A DNA stretch of 64,000 bases from Diphasiastrum complanatum (GCA_029204225.1 CM055112.1:31291996-31355995); one strand, 5' to 3'; numbered from the stretch's first letter, positions 21,607 to 33,291 are shown. Notes: generated by a model not told the origin, from the sequence alone. Made by a program: numbers and translations.

Positions 21607-22242
21607 TGTCCTGTCACAAAAAGATACACAGGGACACTGCCACAGAACTGCGTCACCTATATCGAAGGTTAAGTTCTAAATAAACCGAATAAGAAATGCA
21701 TCAGAGATGGTAATGAAATGCCGTGAAACCTCTTACATTCCTCACTGATAGTACGCTTACCTTATAGCAATGATGTTTGCGAGCGCCCAAGTCCAACCAC
21801 AATCACAGTCTTTCCACGTAGATGTGTCCTCCTGCTTGCTCAGTAGGTATATCGGCAATCTAGGGCCGGTGCTCTTGAGAGTGGCAGGAGGATGATGACG
21901 ATAATATTACACGAAAATGGTGAAAGCCATAGTGAATGGGAACAAGAGAAGAGGATCACTTTTTTAATTTTCAAAAATTTAGGGCTCATACCGATTCTCC
22001 GGACATGCGACGATTGAAATGGCGCCAAATAAATAATTCAGAAATTGCATCAACTATACTATTGATTTTTTGGTTTTGGGTTTTGTTTTGCGCTCACATA
22101 CAAAAATGTTATGCTCATTTGGTGGAGTCTATGCCCCACAGGTCAAGTGGAAATTTTAAAGTCCCATTATCATGGGGATGCAGTAGAGTCAAAATGAAAG
22201 TTAAACAACAATAAGGATTGCAGATGCATACAGTAAAAGGGG

Positions 22243-22437
22243 ATGGAGATGGAGATGGAAGGCAAAGGAGATAAAAGCCTAAAATATGAAGCTGATTCAG
22301 AACCAGTTGTGAGAGATGTTGGTTATCAAGTCGAGAGTCGTCACTTTATGTGCGGTTATCATTTGAAGTCAAAAGGCAAAATGTACAAGTATGATTTTGA
22401 GCATTATAGAGTTCCTGAGTACAAAAGGGCCTTTTGA
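22243..22437 (+). other. Unidentified open frame at inner end of left arm
   Basis: A 64-codon frame (SLKYEADSEPVVRDVGYQ, MCGYHLKSKGKMYKYDFE) that has a counterpart at 33968-33738 (-). Between the copies most differences are amino-acid changing, so there is no sign of purifying selection. The two frames diverge abruptly after KYDFE, which is the inverted-repeat border. It faces away from the expansin and could be the first exon of a former divergent neighbour. Function unknown. Confidence 0.3.
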
Positions 22438-22767
22438 AAAGATACTTTTATTTTTTTCTCTAATTTTTGCTTTCACTTGGACCAATCAAAAGACCCAAAA
22501 ATGAAATCTACATAACGTAGCTTATCAAGACTAGCAATTTGGCTTGTAATTTTTGAATTTTTTAGATTGCCGCCGAGCAGCTCTTACACATATGATTGGT
22601 TGGCTTGTGCTGCCCGTAGAGTACAATGCAAATTTTTGTTCAAAACTGATAAGCCAGACTAGTATTCAATGTAATGGACCCACCAAATTTACCTATAAGT
22701 TGGTTGAATTCAATTTATTCCTCACTTGTGCTAGCGAAGCTCTTGCGAATTTTCCCACGACTAAAGC

Positions 22768-23828
22768 CTTCCAAACTTCCTGAACTGCTTTCTAATATAC
22801 TTTCGCGCCCTTGCTGCCATAGGCATAGCGTCCGGTACCCAAGCCTCATCAAACCATAAGCAGGCTAAACATGCTATTAAGCTTTACATTGACCTTACAA
22901 ATCATTTGCATTGGACCAATGACGACTACCTCCTAGATGCCATTACTAAGTCTGCCATACACGCTGCTGCCCAGCTCCTTAATAATTTTCAGATGGTTGG
23001 CAACCTTAGGAAAGACTGCACTACTTCTCAGATCTTACATAGGATAGTTGAGTCATATGTCAACATAGCCAAGGCCCCTCTCGAACCATATAACTGGTTC
23101 AAGACTGTTTCTGGTGAGCTCAAACGAGCCATTAAGAGCAATACCAAGCAGCTGTTTGCAGTTGGCTCCTTGTTATCTCTCCTAGCAGCCTCACACCTTG
23201 AAAACAAAATCCATGGGTTTCGCCTGGATTCTGTGCTTTCAATATATGAAGAAGCACCAACCGAGTCTTCTCACCAAGCCTCCAGTTCACATAGTCGATG
23301 TCGTCCATACAACGAGATCGTCATTCCTGACTCGCCTTCCGTGTCACGACATGTCGTACTAGGCATACATCATCAGCTGCGCTTCCACCCCCTGCTGCTA
23401 TTCGCACTGAACTTCCTATTCCCCCTGCCTCTGATGCTTCCCTCACCTCTGCTTCCACTCAAGGACAATCTGTGACCATTGGGGCCATTCCCATCACAGC
23501 TGCCCAGGCCGCCTCACCCCCGAACACAAAAGTTATTTTCTCAAACACACACTATTTCATGGATATGTTCGATGATTACGACCCCCTTGGGGCCTTCGAA
23601 ATTTTTGAAATGCCCCAGAGCCCTGCGCACTTTGAACTCCAATCCTCTGGAAGAGGATTCGAACAATTCCATGATACTACTGCTGGCGTTGAAGATTCTA
23701 TCCAACTACCCCAACAACCTCAATTTGACGCCGCACCAGCCACACTTCGGATCGAGCAAGCTGTGAGATCACCAAAGCAAATTGACGCCACAATTTGCAG
23801 ATTCCAAGGCAACCCTAACTCTAGTTAA
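22768..23828 (+). CDS. Unclassified protein frame (with probable frameshift)
   Basis: An unusually GC-rich open region among AT-rich DNA. Frame 1 is open from 22768 to 23475 and reads a helical, Ala/Leu-rich domain (HAIKLYIDLTNHLHWTNDDY, LDAITKSAIHAAAQLLNNFQ, RAIKSNTKQLFAVGSLLSLL). Frame 3 takes over at about 23380 with a Pro/Ala/Thr-rich linker (AALPPPAAIRTELPIPPASD) and an acidic, aromatic C-terminal part (FMDMFDDYDPLGAFEIFEMP), ending at 23826-23828. The composition change across frames suggests one protein of about 340 residues broken by a single frameshift near 23340-23380. No convincing upstream ATG is seen; a Gag-like or host exon origin are both possible. I recognise no family. Confidence 0.4.
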
Positions 23829-23966
23829 TAAGTCAGAGGAATTTGGCACCCTGCGTCTGTAAGTCCAACCTGATGATCACATAGAGATTTGATTAAATAG
23901 TTACGAGTCAATAAAAGGACTTAGGCCTTTTTGCGGGACTTTTAATGTCGCAGGGCCTAAATGTCA
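23797..23966 (+). repeat. Dispersed repeat (partner 6690-6862)
   Basis: Shares ccaaggcaaccctaac, gttaataagt, ggcaccctg, gtctgtaagtccaacc and tttttgcgggact with the 6.7-kb copy. It overlaps the last codons of the unclassified frame, so that frame may end inside an inserted repeat. Confidence 0.6.
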
Positions 23967-23969
23967 TGT

Positions 23970-24364
23970 TCAATGAAGCAAATTGGTTCTCTTTAGAAAT
24001 GGATTGATGAATGTCCTTGCTCTCTATCACTTTTCCTCCATCTCTCATGCTTTCTTTGGATTTTGCTAATTGTTGGATCTGAATGTTTTGGGATTGTATG
24101 TTATTATTGGGAGAAAGAGAAAGAGTAAGCTATCTTATTGTGGATGTGCAGTGTTAATGGATCATAGTGATAGTAGATGTAGTGTTAATGTTTAGGGTTA
24201 ATGGATGTTAGAGTTAGATGTGAATTCTCCATTCATGTTGAAATCTGAACTATACTATCGCTCTCATGGGAACAAATCTATGTGTGACAACTAACTTCGT
24301 CTCTTTGATGCTAGATTGACTAGATCTTGGTTTGAGATTAGGCAAGGAAAGAAAACCCACTACA
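23970..24364 (+). mobile_element. Possible 5' LTR of gypsy-type element
   Basis: The segment ends ...cccactaca directly before a gypsy-type primer-binding site and precedes a gag-protease frame. The left boundary is not determined; no second LTR copy was recognised in the window. Confidence 0.35.
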
Positions 24365-24368
24365 ATTT

Positions 24369-24386
24369 TGGCATTGTTGCCACGGA
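24369..24386 (+). other. Gypsy-type primer-binding site
   Basis: TGGCATTGTTGCCACGGA matches 13 of 18 bases of TGGCGCCGTTGCCGGGGA, the site characteristic of the plant Tat/Athila gypsy lineages; four of the five differences are transitions, as expected from decay. Confidence 0.6.
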
Positions 24387-25409
24387 GCTATGCCAATTTT
24401 TTAGTCTGTAGCATGTTGTTGGATGGTTAGCTTGCATTAAGCATGTTGTTGTTGCATGAATAGTGTTAGATCTGCATTTAGGTTAGTTTGGGATTGATTT
24501 AACTTGATTTGAGTGGATTTGCTTGTTTGAAATCTAATCTGATTGTAAAACAGGGAAAGCTATTCAGATCACGAATTTTAAGATCCCTTTGGATATGAGA
24601 TATCAGAAAAAACAACAAAAATCGGTCAAATCTGCCAGATTTTGGTCAAAAAGAGACAAAAGATCGTCATCAGAGCTGATAATTTTTTACCCTCTTTTAG
24701 GAAACCTTCGCCGAGTTGCAAACACCTTCGGTTTTGATCATAGAACCTTCAGTTTGAAGGGCCTTCCCAGCAGATTTCCATAAACATCAGAAAAACTGTC
24801 AAAAAATACCAAAAACTCACCAAAACCCTAAAAACAATAGAAAAAGAACCTTTGCCCGATTCACTGTGCATAGGTGTGATTCATATCTATCTAATGCCAC
24901 GTTAGGGAAGAAAATACCAAAAATAGTAGGGTTTTCAGAGGATCCTTCGCCAAAACTTTTGTTGAGTTTCTAGAACATTCTATTTATCTTTGTCGGGTTT
25001 ACCCTAGTTTTATCTGTGTCAGATCTTGCATCTTAGAGTTTGGCGAAGGTTATCCCCATAGAAATTGTCAGAAAAGTTGATCAGAGAGTTTTTTTTTCAA
25101 ATAGTACTATTGAATCTTTGCCGAGCCAATCTTCGCCTAGGAAACCTTCGCCAGTTCTATTTTTAGGTTTTGATTTTCCAGATCAAGTCTCTGTCAAAAT
25201 TTGGGTTAAATCTAATACAGTCTGATTTGGATTCTGAGAAATTTATCATTTTTTGAGAAGTATCGATTGATCGAATTTCAAAATCTTTTTCATGATATAG
25301 AATCAGATTCTTGAAAAGTAAAATAGATTTAGCAGATCTGATCTGAGATAGTTTTTGATTGAAAAATCTTGATCCAATCTCATTGTCTACTTGATTTCAA
25401 TCTGTTAAG
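24387..25409 (+). other. Leader of gypsy-type gag-protease element
   Basis: About 1 kb between primer-binding site and gag start, with recurrent ccttcgcc/cttcgccgag words and stops in all frames. Confidence 0.45.
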
Positions 25410-25839
25410 ATGGCTGCCCCTGGAGCTATTCCGGGAGGTGCTACTCAAGAAGTGAGTCCAATTATTGTTAGAAGAGCACCCCATTTGGATCTACCCAAAT
25501 ACAATGGATTAACAGATTCAGTTAGATTTTTTCAGATCTATGCTGAATCTTGTGAAGTGTATGGCAAAATTTTCCCTCAAGATAAACTTAGGTTGTTTCT
25601 TATGGCCTTATGCTGCCGCGCAACAACAAGCATCTAGAAACTGGACCAGAGCACCGCTTGGATGCTTTGCCTGTGGAGAAAATCACAGAGTTGCAGAATG
25701 TCCAAATAAAGAAAAATTTGTACCATTATGTCGTGACTGTGGTTATGGGCATTGCTATAAAGACTGTCCAGCAAGACCGAAGCCACCACCAACTACAACA
25801 CCTGTAAATTTGATAACAATCAAACAAAGACCAGTAGCT
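25410..25839 (+). pseudogene. Ty3/gypsy Gag, internally deleted
   Basis: ATG 25410 starts APGAIPGGATQEVSPI, then LDLPKYNGLTDSVRFFQIYA, typical of the start of a gypsy capsid domain. After about 55 more residues (KLRLFLMALCC) the frame changes and two CCHC-type knuckles follow (CFACGENHRVAEC and CRDCGYGHCYKDC; both C-x2-C-x3-H-x4-C). The middle and end of the capsid domain are missing, so Gag is deleted and out of frame at about 25620. Confidence 0.7.
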
Positions 25840-26151
25840 TAGAGTAAATCAAGTGTACCCTTGATGGTGGTCACCAAAGCATAGAAGCAAAAATAACCAG
25901 TAGCGGATCCAGTACCTACTGATTCTATACCATTGACCGATATACCAACAGCATCTGGAGTCTATCCCAATCTTCATGCAGAAAAAAGAAGATATCAGGA
26001 TATGAGACAATGGATTTAACATCTGCAAGAAGAAGAGGAGCTTGAAGTTACTAAAGCAACAGCCGAAGTATCTTCTTCACCATTGCAGCTACCAAGAAAT
26101 TCACATACAAATATGAGTGATCAGTTGCATCATCATGAATGACCCTTCAAG

Positions 26152-26960
26152 ATGACTGAACCAGAAGTACCACAAACAGAACTGCTCATGAGTATTTTGT
26201 CTAGCAAGATCAATATTTCATTGGGAGAGTTCCTCAAGTTGGTACCAAAAGCAAAAGAAGTCAGCGCGCCAAAGTTAGCTCAAGTAGAACCAAAAGTCCA
26301 TCAGGAGCCACTTTTTTGTGCTGGATTTGAAGAATCTAATGAAGTACTCCATGTCGGAGCCGCTTGGGAAAGTGAACAAAAGAATATCACTCTGTTGATA
26401 CAGCATAGACAATTTCCTAAGGAAGTAGCCGTGATAGATGGCGGTTCAGGAGTTAACCTGATTTCTACAAAGCTATGTGCAAAATAAGGCCTTACAAAGA
26501 TCAAGCCTGCGACTTTTGCCATTAAGCTAGCTGATCAAATGACAGTTCGTCCGCAAAGAATGGTTGAGGATATACCTATTAGAATTGCGGGAGTATAGTT
26601 CATCATTACTTTTGTATTAATGGATTTACCAGAAGCGCCAAATGTGTACTGAGTTCTATTGGGACGTCCATGGTTATAAGTTGCGCAAGTAATTCATAAC
26701 AGGGGTACCGGAAAAATCACTTTTGAAAATCGTGAACGTGCAGTCAAAGTCGATCCTACAACTTGGACTATCAAACCAGTTCTTCAAAAAGAGGATGATG
26801 ATTCATCAACAAGGGATCATACTTGTGATTGTCCAGAGAAAATTTTTGGAGTTCATTACAATTCTCAAACGGATACTATCAATGGAAATGAGGCTCTTGC
26901 AGCAACTGATTGTACAACAAGATATATGTGTCAACAAGATAATCAATCAGATTTGAGTGA
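26152..26960 (+). pseudogene. Ty3/gypsy aspartic protease
   Basis: In the same frame as the zinc knuckles: a linker, then FPKEVAVIDGGSGVNLIST, in which D-G-G replaces the catalytic D-(S/T)-G, followed by KLADQMTVRP, PIRIAGV, VLLGRPWL and a TGKITFENRERAVKV tail, the standard plan of plant gypsy proteases. In-frame stops lie at about 26485, 26596, 26650 and 26677. The enzyme would cut the Gag-Pol polyprotein; with the altered active site and stops it is inactive. Confidence 0.75.
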
Positions 26961-27027
26961 GATTTCATTATTAGATCGAACTTTGGATACACCGATCACG
27001 TTTCCATTGAATGTAGCCTGGATATGA

Positions 27028-27755
27028 ATGAAACCTACACCAGATCCGATTGAAGATGACATCATACCTGTGAGTCATGCCTTGACTTATGACGACAATG
27101 CAGGACTTATGGATGAACAGATTCTTAATCATATGGATCCGACCAGATTTGGAGTGCGTAATGTTCCTAATGAACAAACAATAAAACTGCCCAAAGCAGT
27201 TATATTGAAGGAAGATAGGATCACAAGATCAATGACGAAAAAACAAGCGAAACAAGATTATAATATGTTCCTGAAATGGGAAAATCCTCCTCAAAGGATT
27301 GATTCAAAGAATGTGCCACCCTTATTGGATAAAGGAAAAGGGAAAGCTGAGGATGATTCTACAAGTCAAAATTCTAGCAAGACATCATCGTCTAGGAAGT
27401 CTTCACCTTTAAAGAAGAGTTTATCTTCTCGGAAGTCATCCCTCCATGATCAATTTCTGCTAAGAAGGCTAAGCGAAGATCCAAGACAAGTCCTCTCAAA
27501 AAGGAACAAGCAGATGTAGTCTAGCATGATATGCCCGAGCATTTTAAACGTTATACACTACTGGACGATGTGTTTATCATGTTTCCTAAAGCGCATCGTG
27601 AACCCAATAAACACATGCTAGAATCGAAAGATGTTTATGATGGTCCAGCTAGGACACAACCAATGAATCTTGTTAAACCAGGAGAACCGGAAAAGATTGT
27701 GCAAGTTGGATCACAACTTAATCTTGAACAGTATCAAGCATCAGGGAGAGGCTAA
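27028..27755 (+). pseudogene. C-terminal extension of gypsy gag-protease frame
   Basis: The frame continues after a stop at 27025 with PVSHALTYDDNAGLMDEQIL, LKEDRITRSMTKKQAKQDYN and a Ser/Lys-rich tail to 27517-27519. Downstream, a short frame to 27755 has no clear continuation. Where a gypsy element should have reverse transcriptase there is none; instead noncoding family R sequence begins. Either pol was deleted or the element family never carried it. Confidence 0.5.
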
Positions 27756-29411
27756 AGTTGCTCAGGTATGATATGTCGTTTGTTGTATGGATGATGTTCT
27801 TCAGTTGGTGCATCATGTGGTGACCTAGGAACGGGTCAAGCCTACTTGGAGGTAGGTGGCATGGAGTGTACTCGGTGTGGTACATATCTTGAGGGCATGG
27901 AGTGCATTACGGGGGTGATGTGGATCCAGCATGCCCATGGTTGTGAGGCAGCAGGGATGGAGATGGTTTCTTAGGGAGTGACAGTTGATACTTTAGCGAG
28001 TGATCAAGTGAGCTACATGGTTATATGCACAGTTATCTCCAGGTTGGCATCACATGTTGTTTCTATCCATTATCTTTTGGTAAGCAGGATGCAGCTTTTG
28101 GTTAGATCCAGTTGGAGTCTAGTTGCACTACAGGTGGACAGCTTATTGGAGAGCTATCAAGAGTAATGGATACTTGGCGATCAGATGGTACAGGGTACAG
28201 CGTTCTGGAGCTATCCTACCTGATATGCTATGGATCGTAGGTGAGTTATTCATCACAATAGTGGATCTAGTTTGCATTTGCTTTGGCTTGGACGCTATGA
28301 TGGATGTTGTGGGGAGATAGGCTCCTTGGTGGGAGGCCTATGTACTGGTCAAATCAGAGTTGGCAATGTCAAGCATGCAAAGTTGAACCTACATGGGATG
28401 TAGAAAGGGCAGATCATCATCAGTATCTTTCGGAGATGGGCGAGCTACTCAGGTATAGCCTATGGTGAGGTTTTTTGTACATTCATTCGTTGAGTCCTTG
28501 GTAGACTCTCGTGCTTGGAGCATGGGGAATGGATGGGGATCAACTTTCAGGGCTTATTGGACAGGATGTCAGGGCAAAGCGGCTTGCAGCATAGCTTTGT
28601 TTGGGAGATACATTAGAGATGAGGCTTGGAGCGCTCATTGGTTCGAGATGGTTGATCTTGGATGATGTATGAGGACATCTATGTGATATGATTGGATGTG
28701 AGGGCATCTTGGTACAGGAGCAGGCCATGGTTGAGGACCTGATTTGGTGACCAGTGGTGTAGCAGCGGATCTACAGGTGGCACAGGTGTTGGTACGACAC
28801 GATACCCCTTATGGACAGACCTTGGTCATGTATTTGATGCATTATCATTTTTGTTGGTTTGCATGAGTGTGTGTGGGCTTGCATGTTACCTTGTCACAGG
28901 AGTCTAGATCTGAGTCGGAGTTGTATGTGGTTGTGCCTTTGCTACGTCAGAAACAAAGTTGTCATTTTATGCTCATTGACTTGTCATTGTCTACTAGTTG
29001 TCTATCTAGTGAGGGTACAATCTTATGGTGGTAGTAAGATTTCCTCAGGTTGAGCCTTAGACGCTCATTTATGTCAGTTTTACAGGTATGTGCTTGTAAG
29101 TGCCTAATAGGATGTTAGCCTAGCTAGATGGAGGATGTAAGTCTCATGGTGGCAGTGAGATTTCTTCAGTTTGAGCCATGTCGCTCATGTGGTCCACGTG
29201 TGGTCAAGTTGGATTGGGGATGAGTCAGTTGGTCGAGAGTGTGGTAGACTCTTTGTGTGAGCATTGTGTTTACATGATACTTTGTTTGCCAAACCTGGTG
29301 GTTTGATGGTGTGATTGAGTGTGAGTCAAGTACAAGGTAGCAGGGATATTCATAACATCTTTTGGACACTCCAGACGCTGTTGCAATATATTTCTTTACT
29401 CCTACTACATT
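27756..29411 (+). mobile_element. Noncoding 3' interior of family R retroelement (plus copy)
   Basis: From about 28420 this matches the reverse complement of 15850-16800 and of 51010-51970 (for example gagatgggcgag, attggacaggatgtcagggcaaagc). Stops occur in all frames. It lies between a gag-protease relic and a polypurine tract plus LTR, so it behaves as the 3' part of that element. Confidence 0.6.
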
Positions 29412-29427
29412 TGAGCTTAAGGGAGAG
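29412..29427 (+). other. Polypurine tract, family R
   Basis: tgagcttaagggagag immediately before the TG of the LTR; the same word precedes the minus-strand LTR copies at 15819 and about 50992. Confidence 0.75.
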
Positions 29428-29909
29428 TGTTAAGAATTAAATTTGATCTGATATGTTTATTGTAAGCTCGAAATGCAGTATTGAAATTAATTGTACTTAT
29501 CTTCAGTTAATTAGGATTTACAGTTTTGGGTTGTTATCGGGATGTGACCCACTATTGTCATATCAGTTAGGCACTGATCCCGTAGATGGCTACTTGGGCT
29601 AGCCGGGTAGCCACATGTAGGAACAGTTAGCATGTATAGAGTTTTATACAGTGTATGCTATACTCGAGGGCATGTCTTGAGTTTGTCGGTCGAATTTGGC
29701 CATACCAGGCCCGACCTTAGTTTGACAGGTGGTAGGCCAGTTTTAGGACACCTGCCTTTTCATGCAGTTTGTGAATACTCTATATGTACAGTGTTTCTTT
29801 GTAATCTATTAACTTTTGCTGTGTCATCTTTGAGAGCTTACGAGGAGTGGCTATGGTGATTGTGTGATGTGATCTGCATACTGCACTAGATTCTATCGGA
29901 ATTTCAACA
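29428..29909 (+). mobile_element. 3' LTR, family R (482 nt)
   Basis: Starts TGTTAAGAAT and ends AATTTCAACA, giving TGTT...AACA ends, with a TATA-like ctctatatgtac near 29780 and a purine-rich stretch before the end. Its reverse complement recurs at about 50540-50990 and, truncated, at 15574-15818. It is the only full-length copy with both ends defined. Confidence 0.75.
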
Positions 29910-29966
29910 GAACTACCATTCATAGGTTCTAAAACTTACAAGCCTCGTTTCTCTATTTAAAAAAAT

Positions 29967-30219
29967 AACAAGATTATCCTAGATTAAAGTGAACATAACC
30001 AGGTCAACAATTTCTAGATAGAAAATCTATGAAATTTGGGAACTACCTATATAGGCAAAACATCTCCTATATAGGTAATTCAAATCAGAACTTCCTTACA
30101 TAGGAAAAAGTTTCCTATATAGAAAATTCAGACCACCAAATAGCCTAGAATGGCTGTCTAGGAAGTGTTCCATCTGGAATTCCCTAGTTATGTTCATTTT
30201 AATCTAGAAAAATCTTGTT
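29967..30219. mobile_element. MITE with about 33-bp terminal inverted repeats
   Basis: aacaagattatcctagatta and the 13 bases after it (29967-29999) is the imperfect complement of 30187-30219 (gttatgttcattttaatcta and 13 more); only a few mismatches. The interior has four palindromic cctatatagg-type words. The element, about 253 bp, has no coding capacity, as expected for a MITE mobilised in trans. No target duplication is clear. Confidence 0.65.
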
Positions 30220-30257
30220 TTGTTGCTATATAGGAATTCAACAAAAGTTTTTTGTGT

Positions 30258-31215
30258 GAGAACTGATGCCAGTACATGTCAGCATTCTATATGACTGGAA
30301 TACATCCATTCAAATTGACGACGATATTGCACTTCTTATACTCCTAAAAGGTATTCGTTAAAGGCGACACTTCTAGAGGGTAATAGTTTAAAATTTTAGC
30401 ATAGACCTTGTGATGTGAAAAGACTGAAATACGTGACTGATGCCTGTAGAGTGCCATGCCACAAGCAAGGAGGAATGTGTTTTACAATAAACGGCAACCC
30501 CTAGTTTAATCTCATGTTGGTCAGCATTGTGGGTGGCATGGGTGACGTTTCTGCTGTTTTAGGTAAAGGCTATGAAATGGGTTGGATTAACATGAAGCGG
30601 AACTGGCGACAAAATTGGGAATGTGACATTAAGCTGGCAGGTCAAAAAGTTTATCCTTTCAAGTCATGACAACCAATGGAAGGATAATAATCTCTTATGA
30701 TGCTGCTCCTTTAAATTGGCAGTTTGGTCAAACCTTCAGTGGACAACAATTCTATTAAGGAATGGCATATTTCTCATTACAAAGAAACTCTCACAAATGA
30801 TTTTCGTCACTTACTAGTAGAACATAGACTTTTATGATGAGTCTCTAGTTTCTTCAAAACGTAAATGTAAAAGAGGCTTGCAGTCTGTAGCAGCCCATTC
30901 AATTATACTTGACAAGCATAAATTGCAGAACTTAATTGATTCTATGACTCGCGACCATTGCAATGAAGCATATTGTTTGCATCATGGATATCCAGCATCA
31001 CGTCAACTTATTTTCTAGTTTACTGATTGAAGAATAGATGATTTTTGTTGGGTTACGTATCCTAATGATGTCTGAATTAGAGTAATATAGCTGTCAAATA
31101 CAAGTTATTCAGGATTGTGATAGGCTATCGTATGTGTAATTGGAACCTGTATATTTACAAGAATGAGTCGTGGTTATGTGAATGCACATTTGCAATCATA
31201 GGTTATGTTTGATAA
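30258..31215 (+). repeat. Third copy of expansin 3' region
   Basis: Direct-orientation match to about 35427-36378 (intron 2 end, exon 3, 3' flank). It is visibly more diverged than the two inverted-repeat arms are from each other. Confidence 0.85.
30450..30758 (+). pseudogene. Alpha-expansin exon 3 relic
   Basis: The acceptor (tgtag) and the start of the CBM63-like second domain are kept ([17 protein letters not shown]), but TGG is TAG in the NPWFN block, two bases are inserted after ggtcaaa (about 30643), and further stops follow. Substitutions elsewhere (MGWINMKRNWRQNWECD) show longer decay. Exons 1 and 2 are absent. The terminal [11 protein letters not shown] block remains recognisable out of frame. 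Confidence 0.85.
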
Positions 31216-31790
31216 GAATCTGATCAAACATCAAACGTATGATATCATAAAGTTGATGTACATACAAAAATGGTAAGCTAATGTATTTCACACATGTGGA
31301 TCCAAAAATAGCATAAAATGGGCATTCTACACACAAGATTGCAAAATATCACAAATATAGTGCACCAATGGATATATGAACCTAGGAGAACTCATGTATA
31401 AGCACAAAGTAAGATAAGAGAGAGAGTCTCTTCCCAGTAGTGTACAACCATATATAGCAGATCCATGACTCATTAATGAGTTTGGTTGCCCTGCATAACA
31501 GAAACCCTAGCATTAATGTGGACTAGATTCAAATGTCTCCACATTCAAATTGAATCTACTAAAACTCATGTACTACACTTTCCCACACTTTCAAAGAAAA
31601 GTCAAACTCTAAGTGTAATATGAAAATTGGCCCCAATTGCCAAATATACAAATATGACCAAAATAGCAAAATCAGTTGAAATTTCTCACATCAATCACCA
31701 TGCAAAAGCTCCATAAATCCAATTAGAGCACCCGGGCCCTCATAAGGTTAATCCTCGGAGGCCTATGTCGTAATCCCCGCAATGTGTTAT
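31216..31790. other. Spacer without recognised features
   Basis: AT-rich sequence. A possible LTR end and primer-site remnant (caattagagcacccgggc, about 31721) precede the next copia relic, but the match is too weak to define an LTR. Confidence 0.3.
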
Positions 31791-33250
31791 TGTGCTTTAA
31801 AATGGTCTCACAAAGCAAAGCTAGTCTCACTTTAGACAAGCAAAATGAATCCAATTATCATTTGTGAAAATTTAAGATGAAGACCTTACTAAATGCCAAT
31901 GAGCTATGGGATGTTGTCACGAGAGTCGGAGTAAAGCTTGAAGATGACATAACCAACTCCTAATGGAAATCAAAGGATGGTAAAGCTTTGCACTAATCAT
32001 TCTCAATATATCATATACCCAAATTGGCCATGTATCCGAAGCTCAAACTTCAAAAGAAGTATGGGACATCTTGAGTGCACTATATGATGTGAGGGATATG
32101 ACTTCAAAGTTGCATCTCACAAGGAATTTCTTCGCACTCAAGATGTCTAATGGCGATTCTCTTCAGAATCACGAATCTCTTGTAGCAAATGGCATTTGTC
32201 GGATAAAATATTGATGCTCAAGACTCAATCATGACATTGTTATAAAGTTTGTCTCCTACATGCAAAAACTGGGTGATAATCGTGACACACTCAAATTTAA
32301 CTCTCTCAAGAGTAATCGCTATATTGCTGCAAGAGACAATCAAACAAGCTCAAATAGCTTTTCAAATCTAGTATCACAAGCTCTATATATAAAACAATTG
32401 TGCTAAATGTTAGAAGAAAAAAGGCTCAAATCAATAAGCATCTAATCAAAAGTCGACGTAGATTCAAAAGTAGTTATCAAATCCATAGTCAAAGAGGAAG
32501 ATGTTTTAAAAGTAAACATGAGATTCAATATTGCAGGGATATTGAGAGCGCTAACAAGCAGTCAGATTAGCAGGCGAATGTAGTTGCAGTTACATTACAA
32601 TCCCTTGTTCAAGACATGGATGAAGGAGTGTTTATGATTAGACATTAAAAAGCACAAGACGATAATACTTGGGTTTTCGATTTTGGCGCTACTCAACACA
32701 TGACCAATCATCTTGAACATTTTCAATACTATACGTCTTATAATACAAAGAAATTCGTTCATCTTCGCGATATAGTACTGACACTAATGAAGGTGAAGGC
32801 ATTGTAAGATTGAAGTTCCAACATGATCAATTAAAGTTAATATCGAATGTTTTGTATGTATCTAAACCATCCACAAATTTGTTGTCAATAAGTAGAATTA
32901 TTGATTTAGATAATAGGGTAGAATTTGAATCTTATCAATGCCGAATTGTCTATAGGACAAATAAGGTCCTTGTACTCAGAAAGAGGCTTGGATACTTATA
33001 TAAACTTATTATTATTCTGACACAAGCCAACCCTTGAATACTTATGTTCTAGTCAATAAAGCAGTACTTTGGCACTATAGGTTAAGTCACTCGAATCACA
33101 CATCTATCGAACATGTTTAGACAATCCTTATAGTACTTGATCTCAATTATCTAGACAAGAAGATCGACCTCCATGTCTGTCATAGCTGCATTATCAAAAG
33201 CAAACTAAGATTCCATTTAAATTGAGTCATAGGCATGCAACAAAAGATGT
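31790..33250 (+). pseudogene. Ty1/copia gag-protease relic, family D
   Basis: Fragmented frames read SKASLTLDKQNESNYHL, KFKMKTLLNANELWDVV (Gag start), IDAQDSIMTLL and NLTLSRVIAILLQE (capsid), a zinc-knuckle remnant (about 32500-32540), WVFDFGATQHM where D-F-G replaces the protease D-S-G (32672-32704), LKFQHDQLKLISNVLYVSKP and LLSISRIIDL (pre-integrase), and ALWHYRLSHSNHTSIEHV (33064-33117). Similarity ends near 33250 before integrase. Related minus copies: 48290-49140 and 45985-47172. Confidence 0.8.
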
Positions 33251-33291
33251 TCTACATATAAGCATCTTCGTAACTTTTGACTAATCTTCTT

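Larger units (their letters stand above)
19068..22400. repeat. Left arm of 3.3-kb inverted repeat (partner 33811-37012)
   Basis: From tttggtggtgttccaattg to gtatgattttga this arm is the reverse complement of 33811-37012. It contains the importin-5 relic, an expansin pseudogene and an upstream open frame, all in mirrored order. Intron 2 of the expansin is 548 nt here and 415 nt in the other arm because of a block of about 140 nt (about 20715-20858). Confidence 0.9.
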
